Part shown: positions 51,262-59,802 of the stretch, one piece after another
Layout of the letters: each line of letters starts with the position of its first letter
Position numbering within the stretch: position 1 is the stretch's first letter
Source of the DNA: Allokutzneria sp. NRRL B-24872
GTDB taxonomy: Bacteria > Actinomycetota > Actinomycetes > Mycobacteriales > Pseudonocardiaceae
Length of the DNA: 64,000 nucleotides
Assembly: GCF_002155965.1 (NCBI RefSeq)
Contig: NZ_MUMH01000015.1
Span: 62,001 to 126,000 of the forward strand
Direction of reading: 5' to 3'
Notes under the pieces: generated by a model
The model's input: the letters and a program-made list of their open reading frames with translations, nothing else
Told to the model about the DNA's origin: nothing
The model's database searches: none
Made by a program: the position numbers and the translations under genes

Positions 51262-51769
51262 GGTGTACGCCAACGCGTGGATGACCGTGCGCGAGGACGG
51301 CATCCGACGCGCGGACGGCTCGCGCGGGATCTACGGCGTGGTGGACAAGCCGCAGTACGCGCTGATCGTGCCGCTGGACGGGGATCGGCTGCACCTGGTC
51401 GAGCAGTACCGCTACGCGCTCAACCTGCGCCGGTGGGAGTTCCCGCAGGGCACCGCTCCGGAGCGCGCGGACAGCGAGCCGATGGAGCTGGCCGCGCGCG
51501 AACTGCGCGAGGAGACGGGCCTGCGCGCGGGGCGGATGACCGAACTCGGCCTGCTCGACGTGGCGCCGGGCATGTCCAGCCAGCGCGGCCGTGTCTTCCT
51601 GGCCACCGAGCTGGAGCAGGGCGAGCCGGAGCGCGAGCACGAGGAGCAGGACATGCGCACGGCGTGGTTCACCCGCACCGAGTTCGAGGCGATGATCGCC
51701 AAGGGCGAGATCACCGACGCGCAGTCGATCGCCGCCTACGCACTCCTCCTTTTGCACGAGCGCGACTGA
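51230..51769 (+). CDS. Nudix hydrolase, ADP-ribose pyrophosphatase type
   Basis: 179 residues. Nudix box spanning 'GTAPERADSEPMELAARELR' and 'EETGL', preceded by 'VEQYRYALNLRRWEFPQG' and followed by 'APGMSSQRGRVFLA', the pattern of ADP-sugar pyrophosphatases (the 'S'-x-E loop region). Hydrolyses ADP-ribose or similar diphosphates with Mg. Translationally linked to the permease gene by overlap. Confidence 0.82.
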   Translation: METVEKLDSREVYANAWMTVREDGIRRADGSRGIYGVVDKPQYALIVPLDGDRLHLVEQYRYALNLRRWEFPQGTAPERADSEPMELAARELREETGLRAGRMTELGLLDVAPGMSSQRGRVFLATELEQGEPEREHEEQDMRTAWFTRTEFEAMIAKGEITDAQSIAAYALLLLHERD

Positions 51770-51927
51770 GATTTCCCGTTCTCTGCGGCAATAACCAGGT
51801 ATTCGACCGAGGGGTTTCAGCAAAGAATGAAACCCCGACGGTCCACTTTGTCGTGCGCTAATCTCGCGCCGAACTGCGAGGCCGTTTGGCCTGCGCGTTT
51901 ACCACGACACACACCCTGGGGTTTTGA

Positions 51928-53487
51928 ATGAGGAGAATCCTCACGCTCGGCCTTGCCGCGATACTCGCGACGGGCGCCGCGGCCGCCGTCACCACTCCCG
52001 CATTCGCGGGCGAACTCGAATTCGGCGCCTGCCCGGCCGACGTGGCGGGGACCTATCCCGAACTGAAGTGCGCGAATCTTCGCGTTCCGCTCGACTACGC
52101 CAACCCGCTCGGGGCGCAGGTCAACGTGCTCCTCTCGAAGCGGGCCAGCACCAACCCCGAGAAGCGCCGCGGCGTGCTCCTGGTCAATCCGGGCGGCACC
52201 ACCGGAGCCGGTGTGCTGCACGCGGGCAAGCTGACGAAGGCGGAGGCGAGCGGCTACACGCGCCTGCCGAAGGACGTGCTCGACGCCTATGACGTCATCG
52301 GCATGGACGCCCGCGGCGTCGGGCACAGCGAGCAGCCGAGCTGCGTGGGCGACGACTACTGGCGGAACATGCAGCCCGACCCGGATCTGCCGCAGCAGCG
52401 GGATCTCAGCTGGAACCGGTGGCAGGCCTACTCCAAGGCGTGCGGCGGGAAGAACGGCGACCGGCTCCGGCACTTCGGCACGCGCAACGTGGTGCGGGAC
52501 ATGGACCGCATGCTCACCCAGCTCGGTGAGCGGAAGCTGAGCTTCCTCGGCTCCGGGTACGGCGCCTACGTCGGCACCGCCTTCGGCCAGCAGTACCCGA
52601 ACCGGCTCGACCGCGTCGTGTTCGACAGCTCGATCCACCCCGACACCAAGCAGATGTGGTACGAGCTCGGCCTCGAGCAGGTGCGGCTCGGCGAGGGCAG
52701 GCAGCGCGAGCACCTGAGCTGGATCGCCAAGTACGACAACGTCTTCCACCTGGGCAAGACCTTCGACGCGGTGAACGCGGCCTGGCAGAAGATGCTCGGC
52801 GACTTCCGCGCACGACCGCACGGGCCGGACAAGAACGTCGGCGCGGCCGAGCTGCTGGACGCCTACGTCAGCACCCAGTCGCACGGCGCCTACTGGGAAC
52901 CGCTCGCCAAGGCGATGGCCGACTACGTGCTGCGCGGTGACGAGCGGGCCGTGCTCGCGTGGGCCACCCCGACCGGCGGCCCCGACGTCGAGCGCTACAT
53001 CGCGAGCCTGATGACCGTCGCGTGCCTCGACACCGACTGGCCCGCCGACCGCGCGCGGATCGAGCGGGACTTCACCAAGGCGTCCAAGGGAACCTCCTGG
53101 GGCTGGTACAACGTGACCATCCCGTCGGCCTGCGCCAACTGGCCCGCCGGGCACGAGGCCCGGATCAAGACCACCGGCGCGGGGCTCCCGCCCGTCCTGA
53201 TGTTCGCGACCGACCGGTCCGCGGTCACCCCGTACTCGGACTCCGTCGCGATGCACCAGCGGCTGCGCGGTTCGGTGCTGGTGACCGAGCGCGATTCGAG
53301 CACCACCACCGTGACCGGGCGCCCGTCCACCTTCGCCAACCCCCAGGCCGAGCGGATCATGAAGGAGTACCTGGTCAGCGGCAAGCTCCCGAACGCTGAC
53401 GTGAGCGTGCCCCCGCACGCCGAGCCGGTGCCGACCGCGACCGCCCCCACCGCGGCACCCCCGGCCCACCTCCGCCTGACCAACTGA
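51928..53487 (+). CDS. Secreted S33 tripeptidyl-aminopeptidase-like protein lacking the catalytic triad
   Basis: 519 residues. Signal peptide to about residue 27, then the S33/TAP architecture: 'CANLRVPLDYANPLGAQVNV', 'GVLLVNPGGTTGAG', 'YDVIGMDARGVGHSEQP'. The nucleophile elbow, normally G-x-S-Y-G, reads GSGYG at 208-212 with Gly at the serine position. The C-terminal acid/His motifs normally like 'DPVTP' and 'GHG' read 'RSAVTP' and 'DSSTTT'. So the fold is kept while Ser, probably Asp and His are lost, which suggests a binding or scaffold protein rather than a peptidase. The terminal 25 residues are Pro/Ala-rich. Confidence 0.8.
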   Translation: MRRILTLGLAAILATGAAAAVTTPAFAGELEFGACPADVAGTYPELKCANLRVPLDYANPLGAQVNVLLSKRASTNPEKRRGVLLVNPGGTTGAGVLHAGKLTKAEASGYTRLPKDVLDAYDVIGMDARGVGHSEQPSCVGDDYWRNMQPDPDLPQQRDLSWNRWQAYSKACGGKNGDRLRHFGTRNVVRDMDRMLTQLGERKLSFLGSGYGAYVGTAFGQQYPNRLDRVVFDSSIHPDTKQMWYELGLEQVRLGEGRQREHLSWIAKYDNVFHLGKTFDAVNAAWQKMLGDFRARPHGPDKNVGAAELLDAYVSTQSHGAYWEPLAKAMADYVLRGDERAVLAWATPTGGPDVERYIASLMTVACLDTDWPADRARIERDFTKASKGTSWGWYNVTIPSACANWPAGHEARIKTTGAGLPPVLMFATDRSAVTPYSDSVAMHQRLRGSVLVTERDSSTTTVTGRPSTFANPQAERIMKEYLVSGKLPNADVSVPPHAEPVPTATAPTAAPPAHLRLTN

Positions 53488-53493
53488 CGTCGT

Positions 53494-53550
53494 TCGTACC
53501 CAATGTGGCATTCGTGACGTCTGACGAAACAAATGCCACATTGGGTACGA
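53494..53550. repeat. Palindromic repeat family A, copy 2
   Basis: 19-bp perfect arms (53494-53512 and 53532-53550) enclose CGTGACGTCTGACGAAACA, which itself contains TTCGT/ACGAA pairing. It begins six bases after the S33 gene stop. It shares arms and core with the copy at 9696-9744. Confidence 0.85.
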
Positions 53551-53808
53551 CAACGCGGGGTGGGCGAGGGTGGCTTTCGCACGCTGGGGGGTCCCCCCAT
53601 TTCAAGCGTGGCGTGGTGGGGCGGCGGAGTGCAAGGCCGAGGCGTGGGTTGGGCGGAGTTCGACTCACGGGCTCACGAAACCTGATCCGCAGGCCCCACA
53701 AGGCATCCGAGCACCCGGCCATTGTCCCGCACGCCACGTACGCTCTGCCCATGAACTCGACCCCCGCGTATCCCCGATCGGTCCGCGAGGTGGGCGAGTA
53801 AAACCCGT

Positions 53809-53861
53809 TTCGTACTCATAGCGGGAAAGGGAGCGCTCTCAAATCCTGCTATGAGTACGAA
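53809..53861. repeat. Inverted repeat family C with inner palindrome
   Basis: Perfect 14-bp arms TTCGTACTCATAGC (53809-53822) and complement (53848-53861) surround a 25-base spacer with the 8-bp palindrome GAGCGCTC (53831-53838). It is 35 bases past the convergent dehydrogenase stop. The rest of the 408-base gap 53488-53895 holds family A copy 2 and no credible ORF. Confidence 0.75.
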
Positions 53862-53895
53862 TCGGGAGTTCGGCGACCTCAGCGGAGGATGGGGG

Positions 53896-54960
53896 TCACG
53901 GGGTGCGGAGTGCTTCGGTGACGGCGGTGCCGAGCTCAGCAGTAGTGGCGGTGCCGCCCAGGTCGGGGGTGGCGACGTCTCCGGCCTCCAGGACCGCATC
54001 CACTGCGGAGCGCACGGCTTGCGCGGCAACGGTTTCGCCTAGGTGTTCGAGCATCATGGCGCCCGCGAGGATCTGGGCGACGGGGTTGGCGATGCCCTGA
54101 CCGGCGATGTCGGGGGCGCTGCCGTGCACGGCTTCGAACATGGACGGGTGCTCGCCGGGCGGGTTGATGTTGCCGGACGGCGCCATGCCGAGGCCGCCGG
54201 TCACCGCCGCCGCGAGGTCGCTGAGGATGTCGCCGAAGAGGTTGGACGCCACGATCACGTCGAGCCGCTCGGGGTTCTGCACGATGCGCGCGGCGAGCGC
54301 GTCGACGTGGCACTGCTCGCTCTTCACGTCGGGGTACTCGGCGGCGATCTCGGCGAAGATCTCGTCCCAGTACGGCATCGAGTGGATGAGGCCGTTGGAC
54401 TTCGTCGCCGAGCAGAGCCTGCCGTCGCGAGCGCGCGCCAGCTCGAAGGCGTAACGGATGATCCGCTCGACGCCGACCCGCGTGAACACGGACTCCTGGA
54501 GCACGAACTCGCTGGGCTGGCCCGCGTTGTGCCTGCCGCCGATGGCCGAGTACTCGCCCTCGGAGTTCTCGCGGACGATCACCATCTCCAGGTCCTCGGC
54601 GGAACGCTCGCGCAGCACCGAACTGGTCCCGGGGAACAGCCGGACCGGGCGCAGGTTGACGTACTGCGCGAAGGCCCTGCGCACGGGGATCAGCAAGCCC
54701 CACAAGGAGATGTGGTCCGGGACGCCCGGAAACCCGACCGCGCCGAGGAGAATCCCGTCGAAGCCGGACAGCGTGGCAATGCCGTCCGAGGGCATCATGG
54801 AGCCGGTCTTGGTGTAGCGCTCGCAGCTCCAGTCGAACTCCGTCCACTGCAGACGGAAGCCGGAGCGCGACGCGGCGCGGTCGAGCACCTTGCGCGCCTC
54901 GACGGTGACGTCGACGCCGATGCCGTCTCCGGGGATCGAGGCGATCTCGTAGGTCTTCAC
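53896..54960 (-). CDS. Decarboxylating D-malate/tartrate-type dehydrogenase (IPMDH family)
   Basis: 354 residues. Isopropylmalate/isocitrate dehydrogenase fold: 'IPGDGIGVDVTVEARKVLDR' at the start, 'YVNLRPVRLFPG' for substrate, 'VIVRENSEGEYSAIGGR', 'NLFGDILSDLAAAVTGGLG' metal loop and 'EAVHGSAPDIAGQGIANP'. The pattern fits tartrate dehydrogenase/D-malate dehydrogenase (TtuC/DmlA) more than LeuB. GTG 54960 overlaps the preceding gene's stop by four bases. Part of the GntR cluster; would oxidatively decarboxylate a 2-hydroxy acid. Confidence 0.85.
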   Translation of the reverse strand: MKTYEIASIPGDGIGVDVTVEARKVLDRAASRSGFRLQWTEFDWSCERYTKTGSMMPSDGIATLSGFDGILLGAVGFPGVPDHISLWGLLIPVRRAFAQYVNLRPVRLFPGTSSVLRERSAEDLEMVIVRENSEGEYSAIGGRHNAGQPSEFVLQESVFTRVGVERIIRYAFELARARDGRLCSATKSNGLIHSMPYWDEIFAEIAAEYPDVKSEQCHVDALAARIVQNPERLDVIVASNLFGDILSDLAAAVTGGLGMAPSGNINPPGEHPSMFEAVHGSAPDIAGQGIANPVAQILAGAMMLEHLGETVAAQAVRSAVDAVLEAGDVATPDLGGTATTAELGTAVTEALRTP

Positions 54961-56411
54961 AGGCTCACCGCGATGTACTTGGTCTCCAGGAACTCTTCGA
55001 TGCCAACGGTTCCGCCCTCGCGGCCGAGCCCGGACTGCTTGATCCCGCCGAACGGCGCCGCCGGGTTGGACACGATGCCCTGGTTCAGGCCGATCATCCC
55101 GGCCTCGAGCCGCTCGGAGACCCGCAGCGCGCGCTTCACGTCGTTGGTGAACAGGTAGGACACCAGCCCGTACTCGGTGTCGTTGGCCGCCGCGACCGCC
55201 TCGTCCTCGGTGTCGAAGACCGAGATCGGTGCCACTGGGCCGAAAATCTCCTCATCGGACATGCGCGCGTCGCGCGGCACGTCAACCAGGACGGTCGCCG
55301 GGTAGAAGTGACCAGGACCATCCACTTCGGACCCTCCGGTCAGCACGCGCGCTCCCCGGTCGACCGCGTCGGCGACCAACTCCCGGACCTTGCGCACCGC
55401 GTCGTCGTCGATCAGCGGGCCGACGACCACGCCGTCCTCCGTGCCACGCCCCATCTTCTGCGCGGCCATGCGTTCGGTCAGCCTGCGCGCGAACTCGTCG
55501 TAGACGCCGCGCTGCACGTAGAACCGGTTCGCCGCAGTGCACGCCTCGCCGATGTTGCGCATCTTGGCCTGCATCGCGCCGTCCACCGCCGCGTCGAGGT
55601 CAGCGTCGTCGAAGACCAGGAACGGCGCGTTGCCGCCGAGCTCCAACGACGTGCGCAGCACCTTTTCCGCGCACTGCTCAAGGAGTTTGCGGCCAACGGC
55701 GGTGGAGCCGGTGAAGGACAGCTTGCGCGCGCGACCGTCGCGGATCAGCGGCTCCATCACCGCGCCCGCATCGCTGGTCGTGACCACGTTGAGCACGCCG
55801 TCGGGCAGGCCCGCCTCGGCGAGGACGCCCGCGAGGGCCAGCATCGACAGCGGCGTCTGCTCGGCGGGCTTGATCACCACCGTGCAGCCCGCCGCGATCG
55901 CCGGACCGAGCTTGCGCCCGCCCATGGCCATCGGGAAGTTCCACGGGGTGATCAGCAGCGTCGGGCCGACCGGCTGCTTGGTGATGAGGAAGCGGCCGTT
56001 GCCGTTGGGCGCAACGGCGTAGCCGCCGTCGATGCGCACAGCCTCCTCCGCGAACCAGCGGAAGAACTCGGCGGCGTAGGCGACCTCGCCGCGCGCCTCG
56101 GCCAGCGGCTTGCCCATCTCCAGCGTCATCAGCAGCGCGAGTTCTTCGTTGCGCGCCAACAGGATCTCGTAGGCGCGGCGCAGGATCTCCCCGCGCTCGC
56201 GCGGCGGCATGGCGGCGAAGCCCGGCTGCGCGGCCACGGCGGCGTCCAGCGCGGCCTTCCCGTCGGCCGGAGAGGCGTCCGCGACCTCGCAGAGCCGTTG
56301 TCCCGTCGAGGGATCGTGCACGGCGAAGCTCCGCCCGCCGGACGCGGCCACCCACTTCCCGCCGATGAACAGGTCTTTCGCGACCCCGTCAACCACGCTG
56401 CTCTCAGACAT
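54957..56411 (-). CDS. Succinate-semialdehyde dehydrogenase family protein
   Basis: 484 residues. Catalytic Cys291 in 'NIGEACTAANRFY', Glu in 'LELGGNAPF', 'FTGSTAVGRKLL' and 'TPWNFPMAMGGRKLGPAIAA', as in GabD. Oxidises succinate semialdehyde or a related omega-semialdehyde to the acid. GAGGAG precedes ATG 56411. Divergent from the aminotransferase, which would supply the semialdehyde; an operator palindrome lies between. Confidence 0.88.
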   Translation of the reverse strand: MSESSVVDGVAKDLFIGGKWVAASGGRSFAVHDPSTGQRLCEVADASPADGKAALDAAVAAQPGFAAMPPRERGEILRRAYEILLARNEELALLMTLEMGKPLAEARGEVAYAAEFFRWFAEEAVRIDGGYAVAPNGNGRFLITKQPVGPTLLITPWNFPMAMGGRKLGPAIAAGCTVVIKPAEQTPLSMLALAGVLAEAGLPDGVLNVVTTSDAGAVMEPLIRDGRARKLSFTGSTAVGRKLLEQCAEKVLRTSLELGGNAPFLVFDDADLDAAVDGAMQAKMRNIGEACTAANRFYVQRGVYDEFARRLTERMAAQKMGRGTEDGVVVGPLIDDDAVRKVRELVADAVDRGARVLTGGSEVDGPGHFYPATVLVDVPRDARMSDEEIFGPVAPISVFDTEDEAVAAANDTEYGLVSYLFTNDVKRALRVSERLEAGMIGLNQGIVSNPAAPFGGIKQSGLGREGGTVGIEEFLETKYIAVSL

Positions 56412-56465
56412 CCCGCTCCTCGCCGATGGCGTTCATTGCGTCGGTCCGAGCCCCATGCTACGAAT

Positions 56466-56477
56466 ATTGTCGACAAT
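56466..56477. promoter_or_regulatory. GntR operator 1
   Basis: ATTGTCGACAAT, a perfect 12-bp palindrome of the FadR/GntR type, between the divergent semialdehyde dehydrogenase and aminotransferase genes. Repeated at 59791-59800 and, with one change, 60590-60601. Confidence 0.75.
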
Positions 56478-56512
56478 CTACAACACCCGCAGCGTTCGCC
56501 GAGGAGTGTTCG

Positions 56513-57769
56513 ATGGCCGAGCTGTCCCCCGTGCTCAAGCAGGCAACTCCCGTCGTGGTGGACCGGGGCGAAGGCGTCTACCTCTATGACACGAACGGCA
56601 GGCGGAACCTCGACTTCACCGCGGGCATCGGTGTCACCAGCACCGGACACTGCCACCCCCGCGTGGTCGCCGCCGCCCAGGCGCAGATCGGCAAGCTGAT
56701 CCACGGCCAGTACACGACGGTCATGCACAAGCCGATGCTGGAGCTGACCGAGAAGCTCGGCGAGGTGCTGCCGCCCGGCCTGGACTCGCTGTTCTTCTCG
56801 AACTCCGGCAGCGAGGGCGTCGAGGCGGCGCTGCGCCTTGCCCGCCAGGCCACCGGTCGGCCCAACGTCGTTGTGTTCCAAGGAGGTTTCCACGGTCGCA
56901 CGGTGGCGGCCGCGACCATGACCACGTCCGGGACGCGGTTCAGCGCGGGCTTCTCCCCGCTGATGGGCGGCGTGCACGTGGCGCCGTTCCCCAACGCCTA
57001 CCGCTACGGCTGGGACGTCGAGACCGCGACGAAGTTCGCGCTGCGCGAGCTGGACTACCTCTTCGCCACCGTCACCGCGCCGCACGAGACCGCCGCGTTC
57101 TTCATCGAGCCTGTGCTCGGCGAGGGCGGCTACGTGCCCGCGAACACCGAGTTCTTCGCGGGACTGCGCGAGCGCGCGGACCGGCACGGCATCCTGCTGG
57201 TGATCGACGAGGTGCAGACCGGTTTCGGCCGCACCGGGAAGTTCTGGGGCCACGACCACTTCGACGTGCGCCCGGACGTCGTGGTGATCGCGAAGGGTCT
57301 CGCGAGCGGCTTCCCGCTCTCCGGCATCGCGGCCTCCACCGAGCTGATGTCCAAGGCGTGGCCCGGCTCGCAGGGCGGGACCTACGGCGGCAACGCGGTC
57401 TCCTGCGCGGCGGCGCTGGAGACGCTCAGCGTGATCGAGGACGAGGGCTTGGTGGAGAACGCGGCCGCGCGGGGCGAACAACTGCTCGCGGGCGCCCGGC
57501 TCGTCGCGGACAAGACGCCGCAGATCGGTGACGTGCGCGGCTTGGGGCTGCTGGTCGGCTCGGAGTTCACCACCCCCGACGGCGAGCCCGACAACCCCAC
57601 CGCGCAGGCCGCGCAGAAGGCGGCGGTGGAACGCGGGTTGCTGATGCTGACCTGCGGCGCGCACATGAACGTGGTGCGGATGATCCCGCCGCTGATCGTC
57701 ACCGCCGAGCAGATCGACGAGGGCCTGGCGATCTGGGCCGACGCCGTCGCATCCGTCACTTCCAGCTGA
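56513..57769 (+). CDS. Class III aminotransferase (GABA-aminotransferase type)
   Basis: 418 residues. PLP lysine K261 in 'VIAKGLASGFPLSG', cofactor Asp in 'LLVIDEVQTGFGRTGKFWG', 'FFSNSGSEGVEAALRLAR' and 'FIEPVLGEGGY'. Transfers an omega-amino group, such as GABA or similar, to 2-oxoglutarate or pyruvate, yielding a semialdehyde for the divergent dehydrogenase. GAGGAG precedes ATG 56513. Followed by the DUF3830 gene after 12 bases. Confidence 0.87.
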   Translation: MAELSPVLKQATPVVVDRGEGVYLYDTNGRRNLDFTAGIGVTSTGHCHPRVVAAAQAQIGKLIHGQYTTVMHKPMLELTEKLGEVLPPGLDSLFFSNSGSEGVEAALRLARQATGRPNVVVFQGGFHGRTVAAATMTTSGTRFSAGFSPLMGGVHVAPFPNAYRYGWDVETATKFALRELDYLFATVTAPHETAAFFIEPVLGEGGYVPANTEFFAGLRERADRHGILLVIDEVQTGFGRTGKFWGHDHFDVRPDVVVIAKGLASGFPLSGIAASTELMSKAWPGSQGGTYGGNAVSCAAALETLSVIEDEGLVENAAARGEQLLAGARLVADKTPQIGDVRGLGLLVGSEFTTPDGEPDNPTAQAAQKAAVERGLLMLTCGAHMNVVRMIPPLIVTAEQIDEGLAIWADAVASVTSS

Positions 57770-57781
57770 GGGGCTTTCACC

Positions 57782-58294
57782 GTGGCTCGCTACATCACCA
57801 TCACCCTGGACAAGCGCGGGGTGTCCTGCCGCGCCCGGCTGCTCGACGCCGAGGCTCCGCGCACCTGCAAGGCCGTGTGGGACGCGCTCCCGCAGAGCGG
57901 ATCGGCCTACCACGCCAAGTACGCCCGCAACGAGGTCTACACGTTGGTCCCGCCGTTCGCGAACCCCAAGCCCGGCCGGGAAAACCCCACCGTGACGCCG
58001 ATTCCCGGCGATGTCGTGTACTTCGGCTTCGAGGCGTGGGAGATCGGCAACCCCGCCTACGGCTACGAGGACTCCAGCGAGGCGCACAGCAACGAGGGCG
58101 CTACCGACCTCGCGATCTTCTACGGCCGCAACAACCTGCTCATCAACGGCGACGCGGGATGGGTGCCCGGCAACGTCTTCGCCACCATCGAGGAAGGCCT
58201 CGCCGAGATGGCAGCCGCCTCGCAGGACCTGTGGCTGCGCGGCGTGGAAGGCGAAACCCTCTCCTTCGCCCGCGCCGACCAATCACCTCAATGA
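57782..58294 (+). CDS. DUF3830 family protein
   Basis: 170 residues of the cyclophilin-like DUF3830 family: 'ARLLDAEAPRTCKAVWDALP', 'GDVVYFGF' and 'DLAIFYGRNNLLI'. Members accompany amidase, racemase-like and hydantoinase genes in catabolic clusters, but no activity is established that I know of. Co-transcribed with the aminotransferase. The stop lies inside repeat family B. Confidence 0.8.
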   Translation: MARYITITLDKRGVSCRARLLDAEAPRTCKAVWDALPQSGSAYHAKYARNEVYTLVPPFANPKPGRENPTVTPIPGDVVYFGFEAWEIGNPAYGYEDSSEAHSNEGATDLAIFYGRNNLLINGDAGWVPGNVFATIEEGLAEMAAASQDLWLRGVEGETLSFARADQSPQ

Positions 58295-58370
58295 CGCATT
58301 CGTGTGGTTGAGCGTGCTGAACGAGTCATTCAGTGCGCTCAACCACGCCAATGAGTCATTCAGCACTGAA
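58287..58370. repeat. Repeat family B, locus 3 (three units)
   Basis: Units TCAATGACGCATTCGTGTGG, CTGAACGAGTCATTCAGTGC and CCAATGAGTCATTCAGCACT, about 30 bases apart, overlapping the DUF3830 stop and the last codons of the convergent GntR gene. Consensus with the other loci is CTGAACGACYCRTTCAGTGC. Confidence 0.75.
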
Positions 58371-59051
58371 GCCCGGCTCGGCGTGCAGGCTCGCGCCGGG
58401 GATGAGGCGTTGGACGGCGTCCTCCATGTGCGCCTCCAGCAGGGAGAGCACGAGGGCCTCGTCGCCGGAGCGGATCGCCTGGATGATCTGGTTGTGCTCG
58501 CCGACGCGCTCTTCGACGGCCTGGTAGGTGCGCTGGAGCTCGGCGAGGCACATCCGCGTCTCGATCAGCAGGGTGCGCGCCATGCGGATCAGGCGGGGGC
58601 TGCCGGAGGCGGCGATCAGCGCCTCGTGGAACTTGAGGTCGGCGTCCGACAGCGCGGTCGGGTCGTCGTCATCGGCGGCCGCCGCCATCGCGCGCACGGT
58701 CTCATCAAGTGCCACAGCGACGATTTCCCGGTTGCCGCCGCGCATCACGCGGATGACGGCCTCGCGCTCGATCGCCGACCGCGTCGAGTAGATGTCGTAC
58801 ACGTCGGCGGGCCCGAGGTCGATCACGAACAGCCCGCGGTGGCGTTCGGCGCGCAGCAGTCCCTCGGAGACCAGTCGCTGCATCGCCTCGCGCAGCGGCC
58901 CCCTGGAGACCTGGAACTGCGCCGCCAGTTCGGTCTCGCCGAGCTGCGTGCCGGGCGGCAGCGCGCCGCGCATGATCGCGTCGCGCAGCTGCCGAGCGAT
59001 GATCTCGGCGGTGGACTCCCGGCTGACCGGGGAGATGTCCGGCAGCGCCAT
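58356..59051 (-). CDS. GntR-family (FCD) transcriptional regulator
   Basis: 231 residues. Winged helix at about 15-80 ('ARQLRDAIMRGALPPGTQLG', 'VSRGPLREAMQRLVSEGLLR') and FCD effector domain at about 90-215 ('STRSAIEREAVIRVM', 'DADLKFHEALIAASGS', 'EHNQIIQAIRSGD'), which binds a small acid through metal-held histidines. The ATG overlaps the racemase-like gene's stop (TGATG). It is the likely repressor acting at the three TTGTCGACAA-type sites. Confidence 0.9.
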   Translation of the reverse strand: MALPDISPVSRESTAEIIARQLRDAIMRGALPPGTQLGETELAAQFQVSRGPLREAMQRLVSEGLLRAERHRGLFVIDLGPADVYDIYSTRSAIEREAVIRVMRGGNREIVAVALDETVRAMAAAADDDDPTALSDADLKFHEALIAASGSPRLIRMARTLLIETRMCLAELQRTYQAVEERVGEHNQIIQAIRSGDEALVLSLLEAHMEDAVQRLIPGASLHAEPGFSAE

Positions 59052-59770
59052 CACGCACCTCCTGTGCGGAAGAGTGTGCCGAAGGCGGCGGTCCTCGGGT
59101 GGCCGCCGACCAGCCGCAGGCCCTCCCAGACGGTCACCTGGTTCGCGGTCAGCACGGGCTTGCCGAGCCGCTTCTCGATCTCGTTGACCACGTTGAGCGT
59201 GCGCATCGCGGTGTCGGGCACCAGGACCGCCTCGGCGTCGGGGTGGTCGTGCGCCACCGCGAAGTCGATCACCGCGTCGGGGTCGAGCCTGCCGACCTCG
59301 GCTGCGGTGTCGATGTCCGCGCTGGCCATGGACACCACCTCGACACCGCCCGCGCCGAGGAACTCCACGAAGTACTCGGCCACGTCGGTCGGGTAGCTCG
59401 CGGCGACGGAGACCTTGCTCAGGCCGAGCGCCCGAGCGGCGTTGACGAACGCGAAAGACGTGCTGGAGGCGGGTTTTCCAGCCGCGGCGGCGAGCTTGGC
59501 GACCTGGTCGGCGGCGCCGTCCCAGCGGTAGACGAAGCTCCCGCTGGTGCACGCCCACACCACGGCGTCGGGCTCGTGCTTCGCCAGCAGCCGCGCTCCC
59601 TCGGCGAGCCGTTCCGGGCTGCCCAGGTCCAGCAGTTCGGGCACGGCGTGCAGGTCCGTGCCGTAGATGTGCTCGACCGGCAGGCGCACGTCGTCGCCCA
59701 GCAGCTCGGCCGCGAACGGGTACTCGTCCTCCACCGCGTGGTCGGGGTAGATGAAGCCGATCGTCGGCAT
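59051..59770 (-). CDS. Asp/Glu racemase-superfamily protein 1 (maleate isomerase/AMDase-like)
   Basis: 239 residues. Start 'MPTIGFIYPDHAVEDEYPF'; the first cysteine motif 'VVWACTSGSFVYRW' is present, but the second, where the family has a Cys, reads 'VLVPDTAMRTL' with Asp. Maleate isomerase needs both Cys; arylmalonate decarboxylase has only the second. This has only the first, so activity may differ. 32 bases downstream of the related gene 2; operator 2 lies 21 bases before its ATG. Confidence 0.75.
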   Translation of the reverse strand: MPTIGFIYPDHAVEDEYPFAAELLGDDVRLPVEHIYGTDLHAVPELLDLGSPERLAEGARLLAKHEPDAVVWACTSGSFVYRWDGAADQVAKLAAAAGKPASSTSFAFVNAARALGLSKVSVAASYPTDVAEYFVEFLGAGGVEVVSMASADIDTAAEVGRLDPDAVIDFAVAHDHPDAEAVLVPDTAMRTLNVVNEIEKRLGKPVLTANQVTVWEGLRLVGGHPRTAAFGTLFRTGGA

Positions 59771-59790
59771 GGCGAGTTCCTCCAACAGGG

Positions 59791-59800
59791 TTGTCGACAA
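59791..59800. promoter_or_regulatory. GntR operator 2
   Basis: TTGTCGACAA, identical to the central ten bases of operator 1, 21 bases upstream of the racemase-like 1 and gntR operon. Indicates autoregulation of gntR. Confidence 0.65.
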
Positions 59801-59802
59801 TC

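Noticed and set aside
53752-53802. 16-codon ORF starting MNSTPAYPRS in the 53.5-53.9 kb gap
   Set aside because: No ribosome site or homology, and too short to separate from chance.
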